From Muraenolepis orangiensis (taxonomy: Eukaryota > Chordata > Actinopteri > Gadiformes > Muraenolepididae), in the NCBI GenBank assembly GCA_027704905.1, contig CM051021.1, positions 3,397,727-3,461,726 of the forward strand: a stretch of DNA of 64,000 nucleotides, read 5' to 3'. Both the position numbers and the translations under genes were made by a program. Shown piece by piece: positions 10,531 to 22,100 of this stretch. Numbering within the stretch: the first letter of the stretch is position 1; the number at the start of each line of letters is the position of its first letter. Under the pieces are notes generated by a model that was not told the DNA's origin, did not search any database, and worked only from the letters and a program-made list of their open reading frames with translations.

Positions 10531-13206
10531 TTAATGATAGAGACTAGCATGTAGTTCCTCTAACGGCCTCTAGGTGGTTAACGATAGAGACTTGCATGTA
10601 GTTCCTCTAACGGCCTCTAGGTGGTTAATGATAGAGACGTGCATGTAGTTCCTCTAACGGCCTCTAGGTGGTTAATGGTAGAGACTAGCATTTAATTCCT
10701 CTAACGGCCTCTAGGTGGTTAATGATAGAGACTAGCATGTAGTTCCTCTAACGGCCTCTAGGTGGTTAACGATAGAGACTTGCATGTAGTTCCTCTAACG
10801 GCCTCTAGGTGGTTAATGATAGAGACGTGCATGTAGTTCCTCTAACGGCCTCTAGGTGGTTAACGATAGAAACTTGCATGTAGTTCCTCTAACAGCCTCT
10901 AGGTGGTTAATGGCAGAGACTAGCATTTAGTTCCTCTAACGGCCTCTAGGTGGTTAATGGTAGAGACCAGCATTTAGTTCCTCTAACGGCCTCTAGGTGG
11001 TTAATGGCAGAGACTAGCATTTAATTCCTCTAACGGCCTCTAGGTGGTTAATGGTAGAGACTAGCATGTAGTTCCTCTAACGGCCTCTAGGTGGTTAATG
11101 ATAGAGACTAGCATGTAGTTCCTCTAACGGCCTCTAGGTGGTTAACGATAGAGACTTGCATGTAGTTCCTCTAACGGCCTCTAGGTGGTTAATGGTAGAG
11201 ACTAGCATGTAGTTCCTCTAACGGCCTCTAGGTGGTTAATGGCAGAGACTAGCATTTAATTCCTCTAACGGCCTCTAGGTGGTTAATGATAGAGACTAGC
11301 ATGTAGTTCCTCTAACGGCCTCTAGGTGGTTAACGATAGAGACTAGCATGTAGTTCCTCTAACGGCCTCTAGGTGGTTAATGATAGAGACGTGCATGTAG
11401 TTCCTCTAACGGCCTCTAGGTGGTTAATGGTAGAGACTAGCATTTAATTCCTCTAACGGCCTCTAGGTGGTTAATGATAGAGACTAGCATGTAGTTCCTC
11501 TAACGGCCTCTAGGTGGTTAACGATAGAGACTTGCATGTAGATCCTCTAACGGCCTCTAGGTGGTTAATGATAGAGACGTGCATGTAGTTCCTCTAACGG
11601 CCTCTAGGTGGTTAACGATAGAAACTTGCATGTAGTTCCTCTAACAGCCTCTAGGTGGTTAATGGCAGAGACTAGCATTTAGTTCCTCTAACGGCCTCTA
11701 GGTGGTTAATGGTAGAGACCAGCATTTAGTTCCTCTAACGGCCTCTAGGTGGTTAATGGCAGAGACTAGCATTTAATTCCTCTAACGGCCTCTAGGTGGT
11801 TAATGGTAGAGACTAGCATGTAGTTCCTCTAACGGCCTCTAGGTGGTTAATGATAGAGACTAGCATGTAGTTCCTCTAACGGCCTCTAGGTGGTTAACGA
11901 TAGAGACTTGCATGTAGTTCCTCTAACGGCCTCTAGGTGGTTAATGGTAGAGACTAGCATGTAGTTCCTCTAACGGCCTCTAGGTGGTTAATGATAGAGA
12001 CTAGCATGTAGTTCCTCTAACGGCCTCTAGGTGGTTAATGGTAGAGACCAGCATTTAGTTCCTCTAACGGCCTCTAGGTGGTTAATGGCAGAGACTAGCA
12101 TTTAATTCCTCTAACGGCCTCTAGGTGGTTAATGATAGAGACTAGCATGTAGTTCCTCTAACGGCCTCTAGGTGGTTAACGATAGAGACTTGCATGTAGT
12201 TCCTCTAACGGCCTCTAGGTGGTTAATGATAGAGACGTGCATGTAGTTCCTCTAACGGCCTCTAGGTGGTTAATGGTAGAGACTAGCATTTAATTCCTCT
12301 AACGGCCTCTAGGTGGTTAATGATAGAGACTAGCATGTAGTTCCTCTAACGGCCTCTAGGTGGTTAACGATAGAGACTTGCATGTAGTTCCTCTAACGGC
12401 CTCTAGGTGGTTAATGATAGAGACGTGCATGTAGTTCCTCTAACGGCCTCTAGGTGGTTAACGATAGAAACTTGCATGTAGTTCCTCTAACAGCCTCTAG
12501 GTGGTTAATGGCAGAGACTAGCATTTAGTTCCTCTAACGGCCTCTAGGTGGTTAATGGTAGAGACCAGCATTTAGTTCCTCTAACGGCCTCTAGGTGGTT
12601 AATGGCAGAGACTAGCATTTAATTCCTCTAACGGCCTCTAGGTGGTTAATGGTAGAGACTAGCATGTAGTTCCTCTAACGGCCTCTAGGTGGTTAATGAT
12701 AGAGACTAGCATGTAGTTCCTCTAACGGCCTCTAGGTGGTTAACGATAGAGACTTGCATGTAGTTCCTCTAACGGCCTCTAGGTGGTTAATGGTAGAGAC
12801 TAGCATGTAGTTCCTCTAACGGCCTCTAGGTGGTTAATGATAGAGACGTGCATGTAGTTCCTCTAACGGCCTCTAGGTGGTTAATGGCAGAGACTAGCAT
12901 TTAATTCCTCTAACGGCCTCTAGGTGGTTCATGGTAGAGACTAGCATGTAGTTCCTCTAACGGCCTCTAGGTGGTTAATGATAGAGACTAGCATGTAGTT
13001 CCTCTAACGGCCTCTAGGTGGTTAACGATAGAGACTTGCATGTAGTTCCTCTAACGGCCTCTAGGTGGTTAATGGTAGAGACTAGCATGTAGTTCCTCTA
13101 ACGGCCTCTAGTGGTTAATGATAGAGACGTGCATGTAGTTCCTCTAACGGCCTCTAGGTGGTTAATGGCAGAGACTAGCATTTAATTCCTCTAACAGCCT
13201 CTAGGT
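10531..13206. repeat. 47-bp minisatellite, about 57 copies, with higher-order structure
   Basis: Unit of 47 bp containing TAGAGACTAGCATGTAG and GGCCTCTAGGTGG. Variants (GACTAGC, GACTTGC, GACGTGC, GGCAGAG) recur in order. A rare GATAGAAACTTGC variant starts at 10860, 11612 and 12458, spaced 752 and 846 bp (16 and 18 units), so blocks of units were duplicated together. About three more units lie at 15148-15301 beyond the hAT. Confidence 0.97.
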
Positions 13207-15147
13207 CACATGTGTCAAACTCAAGGCCCGCGGGCCACATCCGGCCCGTGAATGAATTATCTTTGGCCCGCATGACAAAATATATTTACTATTAGAGCTG
13301 GCCCGCTGGTATATCATACGCGCCACCATAATACTACAAATCCCATAATGCACTGCCCGTGCGTCGGCACGTCAATCACAGGCCCGCGCCAATCACAAGT
13401 GCCCCCACTCGTTCATCAGCACTTCTGTCAACTTTCATCCCTCTCCTCACAAAATGGCTAAGCGAAAGGTGGACTTTGAAAACAGGGGTTTTCAATACCG
13501 GTGGGAGGCACAGTACATGTTCGCTGATGTAAAGGGCAAAGCTGTGTGTCTTCTGTGCGGAGACAGTGTGGCTGTAATGAAAGAATACAACATAAAAAGA
13601 CACTATGAAACGAAGCACCACGACAAATACAAGCATCTGGACACGACACAAAGGCTACAGAAGGTAGAAGAATTTAAAAGAAGTCTGGTGTCACAGCAGG
13701 CTATGTTCACTAAAGCCTAATCACAAAGCGAGGCTGCTGTTAAGGCCAGTTTTATTGTGGCAGCAGAGATTGCAAAATCATCCCGGCCCTTTACCGAGGG
13801 GGAATTTGTCAAAAACTGCATGATTAAAGTTTGCGACACCGTGTGCCCAGAAAAAAGGCAAGCATTTTTAAATGTGAGCCTGAGCCGAAACACCGTTGCT
13901 GACCGTGTTCGCCACCTTGCTGCCAATCTCCAACAACAGCTTGTGGGAAAGGGAAAAGCTTTCATCGCGTACTCCCTTGCTGTGGATGAGAGCACCGACA
14001 CTTCTGATACTGCCCAGCTGTCAATTTTCATCCGTGGAGTGGACTCAAGCCTGTGCGTGACAGAAGAGTTTTTTGGATTACGCTCAATGCATGGCACAAC
14101 TACGGGGAAAGATCTCTTTGAAGAGGTGTCCAGATGTGTAGATACAATGGGGCTGCCGTGGGATAAACTTGTTGGACTGACAACAGATGGAGCGCCTGCG
14201 ATGTGCGGTCAAAAGAGTGGATTGGTGGGGAGGATCCGAGAAAAGATGCAGGATGAAAATGTCACAAGTGAGCTGACAGCTTATCACATCATACACCAGG
14301 AATTGTTGTGTGGCAAAGCCTTGAAAATGGAACATGTAATGAGCATCATAACACAAGCGGTTAACTTTATCAGAGCCAGAGGTTTAAATCACCGCCAGTT
14401 CAAGTCTTTTCTGGCGGAGTTAAATTCGGACTATGGTGACTTGCCCTATCACACAGAGGTGCGATGGCTAAGCCAGGGAAAGGTGCTGGAAAGATTTTTC
14501 GAGTTGCGTGAGGAGATCTGTGAGTTCATGGAAAGCAAAGAGAAAGACACATCAGAGCTCCGAAATAAAATGTTTCTGTGTGAAGTAGCGTTTCTGTGTG
14601 ACATCACGAGCCACCTGAATGCGCTAAACCTGCAGCTTCAGGGGCGGGGCCGTGTCATCACTGACATGTACGCTACAGTGAGGGCTTTTAAAACCAAGCT
14701 GCGCCTGTGGGAGACGCAGATTCTTCAGGAAAACTTGAGCCATTTCCCGCACTGCCAAACAATGAAAGAGCATGTCGCTACCGCTGTTTTCCCAACTAGA
14801 CAGTTTACTGAAAAACTCGGCATACTTGGTGCTGACTTCACACGGCGATTTGCCGATTTTGAAGACCAAAAAAGCAGGTTTGAACAGCTGACGTGGAAAG
14901 CGCACCATCAAACCTGCAAATGGAGCTGATCGAGCTCCAATGTAGTGACACACTGAAGGCAAAATATGAGTCTGTGGGCGCTGCAGAGTTTCCACGTTTC
15001 ATCCCCGACACAATGCCCCATCTACGCTCCCAGGCTGCTCAAACGCTCTCTATGTTTGGCAGCACATAGTTTTCAATAAACGTTGAACCCGTCCGGCCCT
15101 TGACTTGTAGCAATTTCTTAATTTCGGCCCACTGTGTATTTGAGTTT
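13207..15147 (+). mobile_element. hAT-family element inserted in the minisatellite
   Basis: The left end CACATGTGTCAAACTCAAGG abuts a minisatellite unit. The right end carries the inverted TTGAGTTT but lacks the outermost bases, and the minisatellite resumes at 15148. It contains a broken transposase. No clean target duplication can be read because the target is itself repetitive. Confidence 0.8.
13454..15068 (+). pseudogene. Broken hAT transposase (GTF2IRD2/ZBED-like)
   Basis: Starts at ATG 13454 with a zinc-finger-like N-terminus (VCLLCGDSVAVMKEYNIKRH, pattern C-x2-C ... H-x4-H with KRHYETKH). An in-frame TAA at 13718-13720 breaks it. Reading continues in the same frame from 13721 with the RNase-H-like core: LAVDESTDTSDTAQLSIF (first acidic motif), LVGLTTDGAPAMCG (second) and HTEVRWLSQGKVLERFFEL. 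Near 14905 a frameshift occurs with local loss of sequence; the next frame encodes ELIELQCSDTLKAKY to SMFGST and stops at 15066-15068. The usual C-terminal dimerisation region beyond that point is missing. It is a dead copy; similar transposases gave rise to vertebrate GTF2IRD2-type domains. Confidence 0.85.
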
Positions 15148-15389
15148 AATGGTAGAGACTAGCATGTAGTTCCTCTAACGGCCTTTAGGTGGTTAATGGT
15201 AGAGACCAGCATTTAGTTCCTCTAACGGCCTCTAGGTGGTTAATGGCAGAGACTAGCATGTAGTTCCTCTAATGGCCTCTAGGTGGTTAATGGTAGAGAC
15301 GGTCTACAGAAGGTCCAGTTGTGATAGACACGGATATATATATCTATATATAGACATATACACAGGTAAGTATTCAACAGGTAGTGTGC

Positions 15390-15855
15390 AAGGGTTTGCA
15401 ATTATATCAACAGGATAAATATATATATAAATGTATATACAGCAGGGATATACAGTTGTATCAACATTTGAAGATTAAATATATATACAGAAGTTCCAGT
15501 AAAAATGTACATTGATGGTGATAGGATATAGTGAGCAGAGTTCAGAGTTCGTACGGTGGGCAGCAGAGCCGGGGGGCAAGGTGGGAGGGCAACACAGTGT
15601 GCCCTACCACACTGTGATGCAGTTGGTGAGGATGCTTTCGATGGCACACCGGTAACAGTTCACCAGAATCGGAGGGGACAGGTGGGTTTTCCTCAGTCTC
15701 CTCAGGAAGAAGAGACGCTGGTGAGCCTTCTTGACCAGTGTGGCAGTGTTAAGGGTTAAGTGTTAGGCTTGCGTTGGTGGAAACGAGGAGAGGTCCTCGG
15801 AGATGTCGACCCCCAGGAATTTGAAGCTGGAGACACGCTTGACCTCCATAAGCCC
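15390..15855 (-). mobile_element. Rex1/CR1-like LINE fragment
   Basis: Minus-strand remnants of the C-terminal RT region (KRVSSFKFLGVDISED near 15800, then HQRLFFLRRLRK near 15690, CYRCAIESILTNCITVW near 15620) followed by an AT-rich 3' part. A different subfamily from the 4372 and 42293 copies. Confidence 0.65.
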
Positions 15856-16100
15856 CCATAAGCTGTACAATATATTATAAACAACACTATATACTATACT
15901 CTGTCCTATACTATAAACAACACTATATACTATACTCTGTCCTATACTATAAACAACACTATACTCTGTACTATACTATAAACAACACTATACTATAACA
16001 ATACTGTACACAACATAAATAACAATAAAGTGACAGAGAGACATTTTTAGTGCCAGTAGGGCAGCAGCATCATGAATACAGTGCAGTACAGTGAAGAACA
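15856..16100. repeat. Short tandem repeats rich in ACTATACTATA
   Basis: Several imperfect copies of a CTATACTATAAACAACA-type motif; no coding signal. Confidence 0.75.
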
Positions 16101-16408
16101 GCCACCAGCCATTGACATGGCTACTTGCGGGCTCCACCCGAAGACAAGGACACAGGTTGATGAGGAATCCGGTTCATCGCAATTGTGGTGGAGGCTGTTT
16201 TAACCTGTGGGCCTTGATTTACAACGACCCACAGGTGTGCAGCCTCACCAGCCAATCAGTCCAATTCAGGCCAGGTGAGGCTGCTTAAACCAGCCACCAA
16301 CACACACTCCACAAATGCGTGTGTGTGTGTGTCGTCTCTCCCCCCCCTCCACAATCTGTCCCACCCGGTGATGGAGGCCATGTTTGAGAACATTACACAC
16401 TCACTATG

Positions 16409-16449
<41 letters not shown>

Positions 16450-16520
16450 ACACTCACACTCACACTCACACACCCATTTATTGTGTGTTTGTCGGAATTT
16501 ATGATGTTCTGTCTACCAAA

Positions 16521-17075
<555 letters not shown>

Positions 17076-17309
17076 CAGCTGAAAATCTGTGTTATTGGCA
17101 TAGATGTTTATATACAATATAAAACGGAACATTATATATAACTGAACATAATAACTGAATATTATATAAAGCTGAACATTACATATAGCTGAACATTATA
17201 TATTATTCAACATAATACATAACTAAACTAAATTACATAGTAAGAACAATGAGTAAAGAGTAACATGACACTTGTGTGTGTGCGTCACGTTCTAGTCTCA
17301 TGTAGATAA

Positions 17310-17343
17310 TGACGTCAGAGCCTTCTTGAGTTCCTATTGGTCC
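17310..17343 (+). promoter_or_regulatory. Candidate X2/Y-box module of the MHC class I promoter
   Basis: TGACGTCA (17310-17317), a CRE/X2-like site, is followed 18 bp later by CTATTGGTCC (ATTGG at 17336-17340), an inverted CCAAT or Y box. Order and spacing resemble the S-X-Y module of vertebrate MHC promoters bound by RFX, CREB/ATF and NF-Y. It lies about 185 bp upstream of the ATG. The paralogous module at 63306-63338 keeps the order but has TGACGTCG. Confidence 0.55.
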
Positions 17344-17424
17344 TTGTCCTTCCTTAGCGTCTTGTCGACAGGCTTCCTGGTCGTCAGATGCGGCAGTGTG
17401 AGTCTCGTCTGTTGATTCTCTCAT

Positions 17425-17508
17425 TACATTACATTACATTCTATAACATTACATTACATTACAGTCATTTAGCAGACGCTTGTATCCTAAGCGACTTCCA
17501 TCTCTTTC
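17425..17508 (-). mobile_element. LINE/SINE 3'-tail relic in the MHC 5' leader
   Basis: ATTACATTACATT repeats followed by CATTTAGCAGACGCTTGTATCC, the reverse of the teleost L2-type tail seen at 32190 and 36430. It sits between the candidate promoter boxes and the start codon in both MHC copies, so it predates their duplication. Confidence 0.6.
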
Positions 17509-17524
17509 TTCTAGATGCATCGAT

Positions 17525-17579
17525 ATGACGGCGCTAAGAGGGATACTGCTGTTGCTTTGTTGTCTCGGTGTGTCCTCAG
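17525..17579 (+). CDS. MHC class I leader exon
   Basis: Encodes MTALRGILLLLCCLGVSS, a signal peptide with a hydrophobic Leu/Cys core, and ends at CAG|GTAACA in phase 1. The near-identical leader exon of a second gene is at 63518-63572. Confidence 0.85.
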
Positions 17580-19126
17580 GTAACACCGCTTACAACTCAC
17601 TTTGGATTGATTTAAAACACACTTGAACCCATGTTGGTTTAGTGTCCGTCAATAGACGCTGTTTTAGTGGGTTAATTCATCCACAACACCATTCATCATT
17701 TACTTCCAATACACACACAGACACCACATCTTTGATAATAGACTACTAAATACAACTAAGTCTATTGTGTTCACGTTCTTAACAGAAGACATAAAGAAGG
17801 TTAAAATAAGTTATTTCATAAATAATAGTTTATTCTCTCCATGTCCGCAAGAATGGTACAAAAGTGTTTTAAAGTGTTGTAAGATGTAAGGATGTCAATG
17901 AGATAAAACTTGAGATAAAGCTTCCTGTTTTACCTGTCCGGCCAGGGGGCGGAGCCACGGGTCTATCTCTACAGTGATGTACAGTATTAACCTGTCTGTC
18001 TGTCTGTCTGTCTTTCTACAGAGATCCACTCTGATGTATTTCTCCACAGCGTCGTCTGGACTCTCAAACTTCCCAGAGTTTGTGACTGTTGGGATGGTGG
18101 ATGAAGTTCAGATCGTTCACTATGACAGCAACAGCCAGAGAGCAGAACCCAGACAGGTGTGGATGGAGCAGGTCACCAAAGACGACCCACACTACTGGGA
18201 GAGGAACACTAGAAAGGCTTTTGGTGCCCAGGAGACCTCCAAAGTCAGCATTGAGAACCTAAAGATTTGCTTTAACCAGACAGGAGGTAAGTTTATATCT
18301 AATGTCTTAACTCTCAACATGAATATATCATTCTAATGTTATAACAAATAAATACACACATGTACATACACATGTATACAAATACACATATAATAATAGA
18401 ATAAGTACATAAGTACACATGAACACAAATACAAAACATGAATCTGAAATCAGACTTCAGAACATGAGTATTCATGTAAGTACTCAGTGTAGAAGTACTC
18501 AGTGTAGAAGTACTCAGTGTAGAAGTACTCAGTGTAGCAGTACTCAGTGTAGAAGTACTCAGTGTAGCAGTACTCAGTGTAGCAGTACTCAGTGTAGAGG
18601 TACTCAGTGTAGCAGTACTCAGTTTAGCAGTACTCCGTGTAGAAGTATTCAAAGTATTGGTGTATAGATTGAGTCTAAAAGTTGTCATTCAACATGACAA
18701 AGCCAATCCAATTAATGCTCTCGCTCTCTCTCTCTCTCGCGCTCTCTCTCTTAGGTTCCCACATATTTCAGACTATATATGGTTGTGAGTGGGATGATGA
18801 GCATGGTGATACTGGTGGTTATTTCCAGCATGGTTATGATGGAGAGGACTTCATATCGTTTGACCTGAAGACCAAGACATGGATCGCTCCAAAACCACAG
18901 GCTTTCTCCACCAAACAGAGCTGGGATCAGAATAGAGCTCATAATGAATACTTGAAGTACCTCACCAAGGAGTGTGTTGATTGGCTGAAGAAGTTCCTGG
19001 CCTATGGGAAGAGCACTCTGCAGAGAACAGGTAGAGTCACATGACCAGGTGGGCGTCGACAGACAGATGTCTCTGAGTCCCTGGTGTTTGAACTGGAACA
19101 CTACAGGGAGGACCAGGAACAGACAG

Positions 19127-19180
<54 letters not shown>

Positions 19181-22100
19181 TCTCTCTTCTCTCTCTCTCT
19201 CTGTGTGCGCGCGCGCGCGCGGTGCATGCCGAGAGCACGGGGGTGAGCGAGTGTTTGGCGGAAGATGTGAAAGGTTCTACTTTCTGATCTTTCCTCTGTA
19301 TCTTTTTCATATTTTCTCTACATGACCAGGTAGGCAGCTTTTGATTTAAAACGTTAAAGCTTGGTGTTCGGTTTGTGGAGAAGACGGATCAGGTGGCCAT
19401 GGCGTCCTCTGAGACTCCTCCGCTATCGATCCGTCATGGGATTCGGGTCGCTCCCGACGTGACAGTGGAGCAGGTGTTGCTGGCGGTCGGCCAGCAGATC
19501 GGCTATGATAAACTAGCATGTGCCTCCCGCATGAATAAAGCGGTGGTGGTCTTTCTTAAGGAAATAGATGCAGGAAGTCAGATTGTTGAAAGTGGGGTTG
19601 TTTTCCGAGATTCGCTGCTGTTTGTCTCTCCGCTGGCATTGCCGTTCTCCCGGGTGACCGTGTCAGGTGTACTGCCGTTTATCGCTAACGTGGCCCTCGA
19701 ACAAGAGCTACGGAGGTTCGGGAAGTTCGCGAGTGCATTCAAAACGATAACTCTTGGTTGCAAAGACCCCAATCTGACCCATGTTCAGTCTCTGTGCAGA
19801 CACGTTTTTATGTTTCTAGAGAACCCGTCACAGACACTTGACGTGTCGTTTAAAGTTTAACACAGAGATTATTTTTACACAGTATATGCGAGCACGGGTA
19901 GTTTGAGGTGTTTTGAGTGCGGGATATTGGGCATAAAAAATGTGCATGCCCACATAAACAGCGACAGGCCGGAGATGACAGCGCTCAGCCGTCTATCGTG
20001 GGGCTGGAAACGCAGGTGGATCAGTACAGCTGATCGGTAGCGCTCAGCCGGCGGAAGCACAGCCGCGCCCTCCGCTGGTTGAGGTGGTGCCCGCTGAGGC
20101 TCTGGCTGGGGATTCGGTGGCGGAGTCTTTACCTCATTAAACATGAATGGAGGGAGGGTTAAACTAAAGAGGTCTTTATTAAAAGACTGCAGGTTTAAAA
20201 ACATTGATGTGGTTTTCCTGCAGGAATTTGAGTAATGAGAGTGATTGGGATCTTTGGTGGGAGGGCCAGAGGATGTACAGTCATGGCACCAACGTTAGTG
20301 CAGGTGTGGCCATTTTGTTTTCTGCTGGTCTAAATGCCCGCATGCTATCACATGATGAGCTGGTGAAGGGGAGGGGGCTTTTAGTGAGGGCGGAAATTGA
20401 GGGCTTTGTTTTCTGCTTTGTCAATGTCTATGCTCCAAATACTGGCAGTGACAGAGTAGAGGTTTTCAATAAAATAGGAACAGTGCTACACAACCATTCC
20501 CAAGAACACATTGTTCTCGGCGGGGATTGTAATTGCATTGTGGATGAGTGAGGAACCCCACCTGCCATCATCTGCCTGTTTAAGGAGGCTCCTCATTAAA
20601 CTAGATCTCATGGACGCCTGGAGGTTAAGCATCCAACTGCTAGGCAGTACACATGGGTTAAGGTGGTGGGTAGTACACATGGGTTAAGGTGGTGGGCAGT
20701 ACACATGGGTTTAGGTGGTGGGCAGTACACATGGGTTTAGGTGGTGGGCAGTACACATGGGTTAAGGTGGTGGGCAGTACACATGGGTTAAGGTGGTGGG
20801 CAGTACACATGGGTTAAGGTGGTGGGCAGTACACATGGGTTAAGGTGGTGGGCAGTACACATGGGTTAAGGTGGTGGGCAGTACACATGGGTTTAGGTGG
20901 TGGGCAGTACACATGGGTTAAGGTGGTGGGAAGTAAGGTTAGTGGTGCACCTTTAGACAGGTTTTATATTGCACAGGGTGATAGTTTGAAACTAGTTAGG
21001 AGCATCATTAGCTCAGTAGGGCTGTCAATTTCCTCTATTATCCCATTCGAATTTCATTCATTATTATTTTTTTAAATTCGAATTATATTCGAATATTTAA
21101 TGGTCAATTTTGACTTATTAATATGTACTATTTATCTATCTACACACACTGTAAAAACGGGCTTATGAATTGCCACTGCCACTATGACATCGTAGTTGAC
21201 TTGTTTTACATTATGTCCACTAGAGGGCATTTCAGTATTACTAATAAACATGTAATTACCAGGTGATAGCTGTCTTGCTAAGTAAATAAGGATAAAGCTT
21301 AGACACAAAATGAATAAAGTTGTCAACTTTAATGAACATTGTCAACAGTTCTCTTCTCGTATGAAACAGAATAACAGTAAGTAAAGTGCGCTGTTTAAGT
21401 GCGCTAACGGTAGAATTAGGCTATAGGCAAGGCCAGGCAATATAGTAACCAACTAGAACTAAACATAAACAAGATTTGGTCTAAAGGTTGTTCGCCAAAA
21501 AAACAAGCCGATCAACGTTCTCTGGATCGAGTGCAGAGCGTTTTTTATTAACTATAATCCCCGCCGTGGAGAAAACCCTTTCTGCTCTAACCGAGCTGCC
21601 TGGGATGCTCAAGTACCGTCGTGCCAGCTGGGCAATGTGGGAGTACTTAGACCCTGATGCTTTCCACCACGACAATGGATCGCTGTCGGTGGGTAGCGGC
21701 GTCTCACTCTCATAGATAAGCATCTCTTGTTGCAACACATTGCCAATGTCCACGGTAGGCCTACCCGATGCGTCTGTGGACTCTGCGCCTTGGTAAACAT
21801 TCCCAAAAAGATCGCCCATAGCACCGAGAGCTGTTTTCTCCTGTGTCCCCTTCGCCATGGCTGCTACCTCCCCGTCTTCCTCATAGCCTCCGCAATCCTC
21901 CGCAATCACCATCAGCTCCGATTTTACTCTCTCACGTACCTCCTGCTGTTATATATAATAATATATAATATATATAAATATATAATATATATATATATAT
22001 TTTTTTTTAAAACCCATTCGAATTCTAATTTTTACATTAGATTAGTATTCATTTTTTACAAATTCGAATTACATTCGAATACCGAAATTCGTTCCAACAG

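Noticed and set aside
9502..10554. Long open frames through 9531-10530
   Set aside because: They consist of undetermined bases (N); this is an assembly gap.
10531..13206. CRISPR array
   Set aside because: Units are contiguous 47-mers without unique spacers, and the genome is vertebrate.
18314..18688. Ser/Thr-rich (STLSTATL) minus-strand protein
   Set aside because: Translation of a 15-bp intronic minisatellite.
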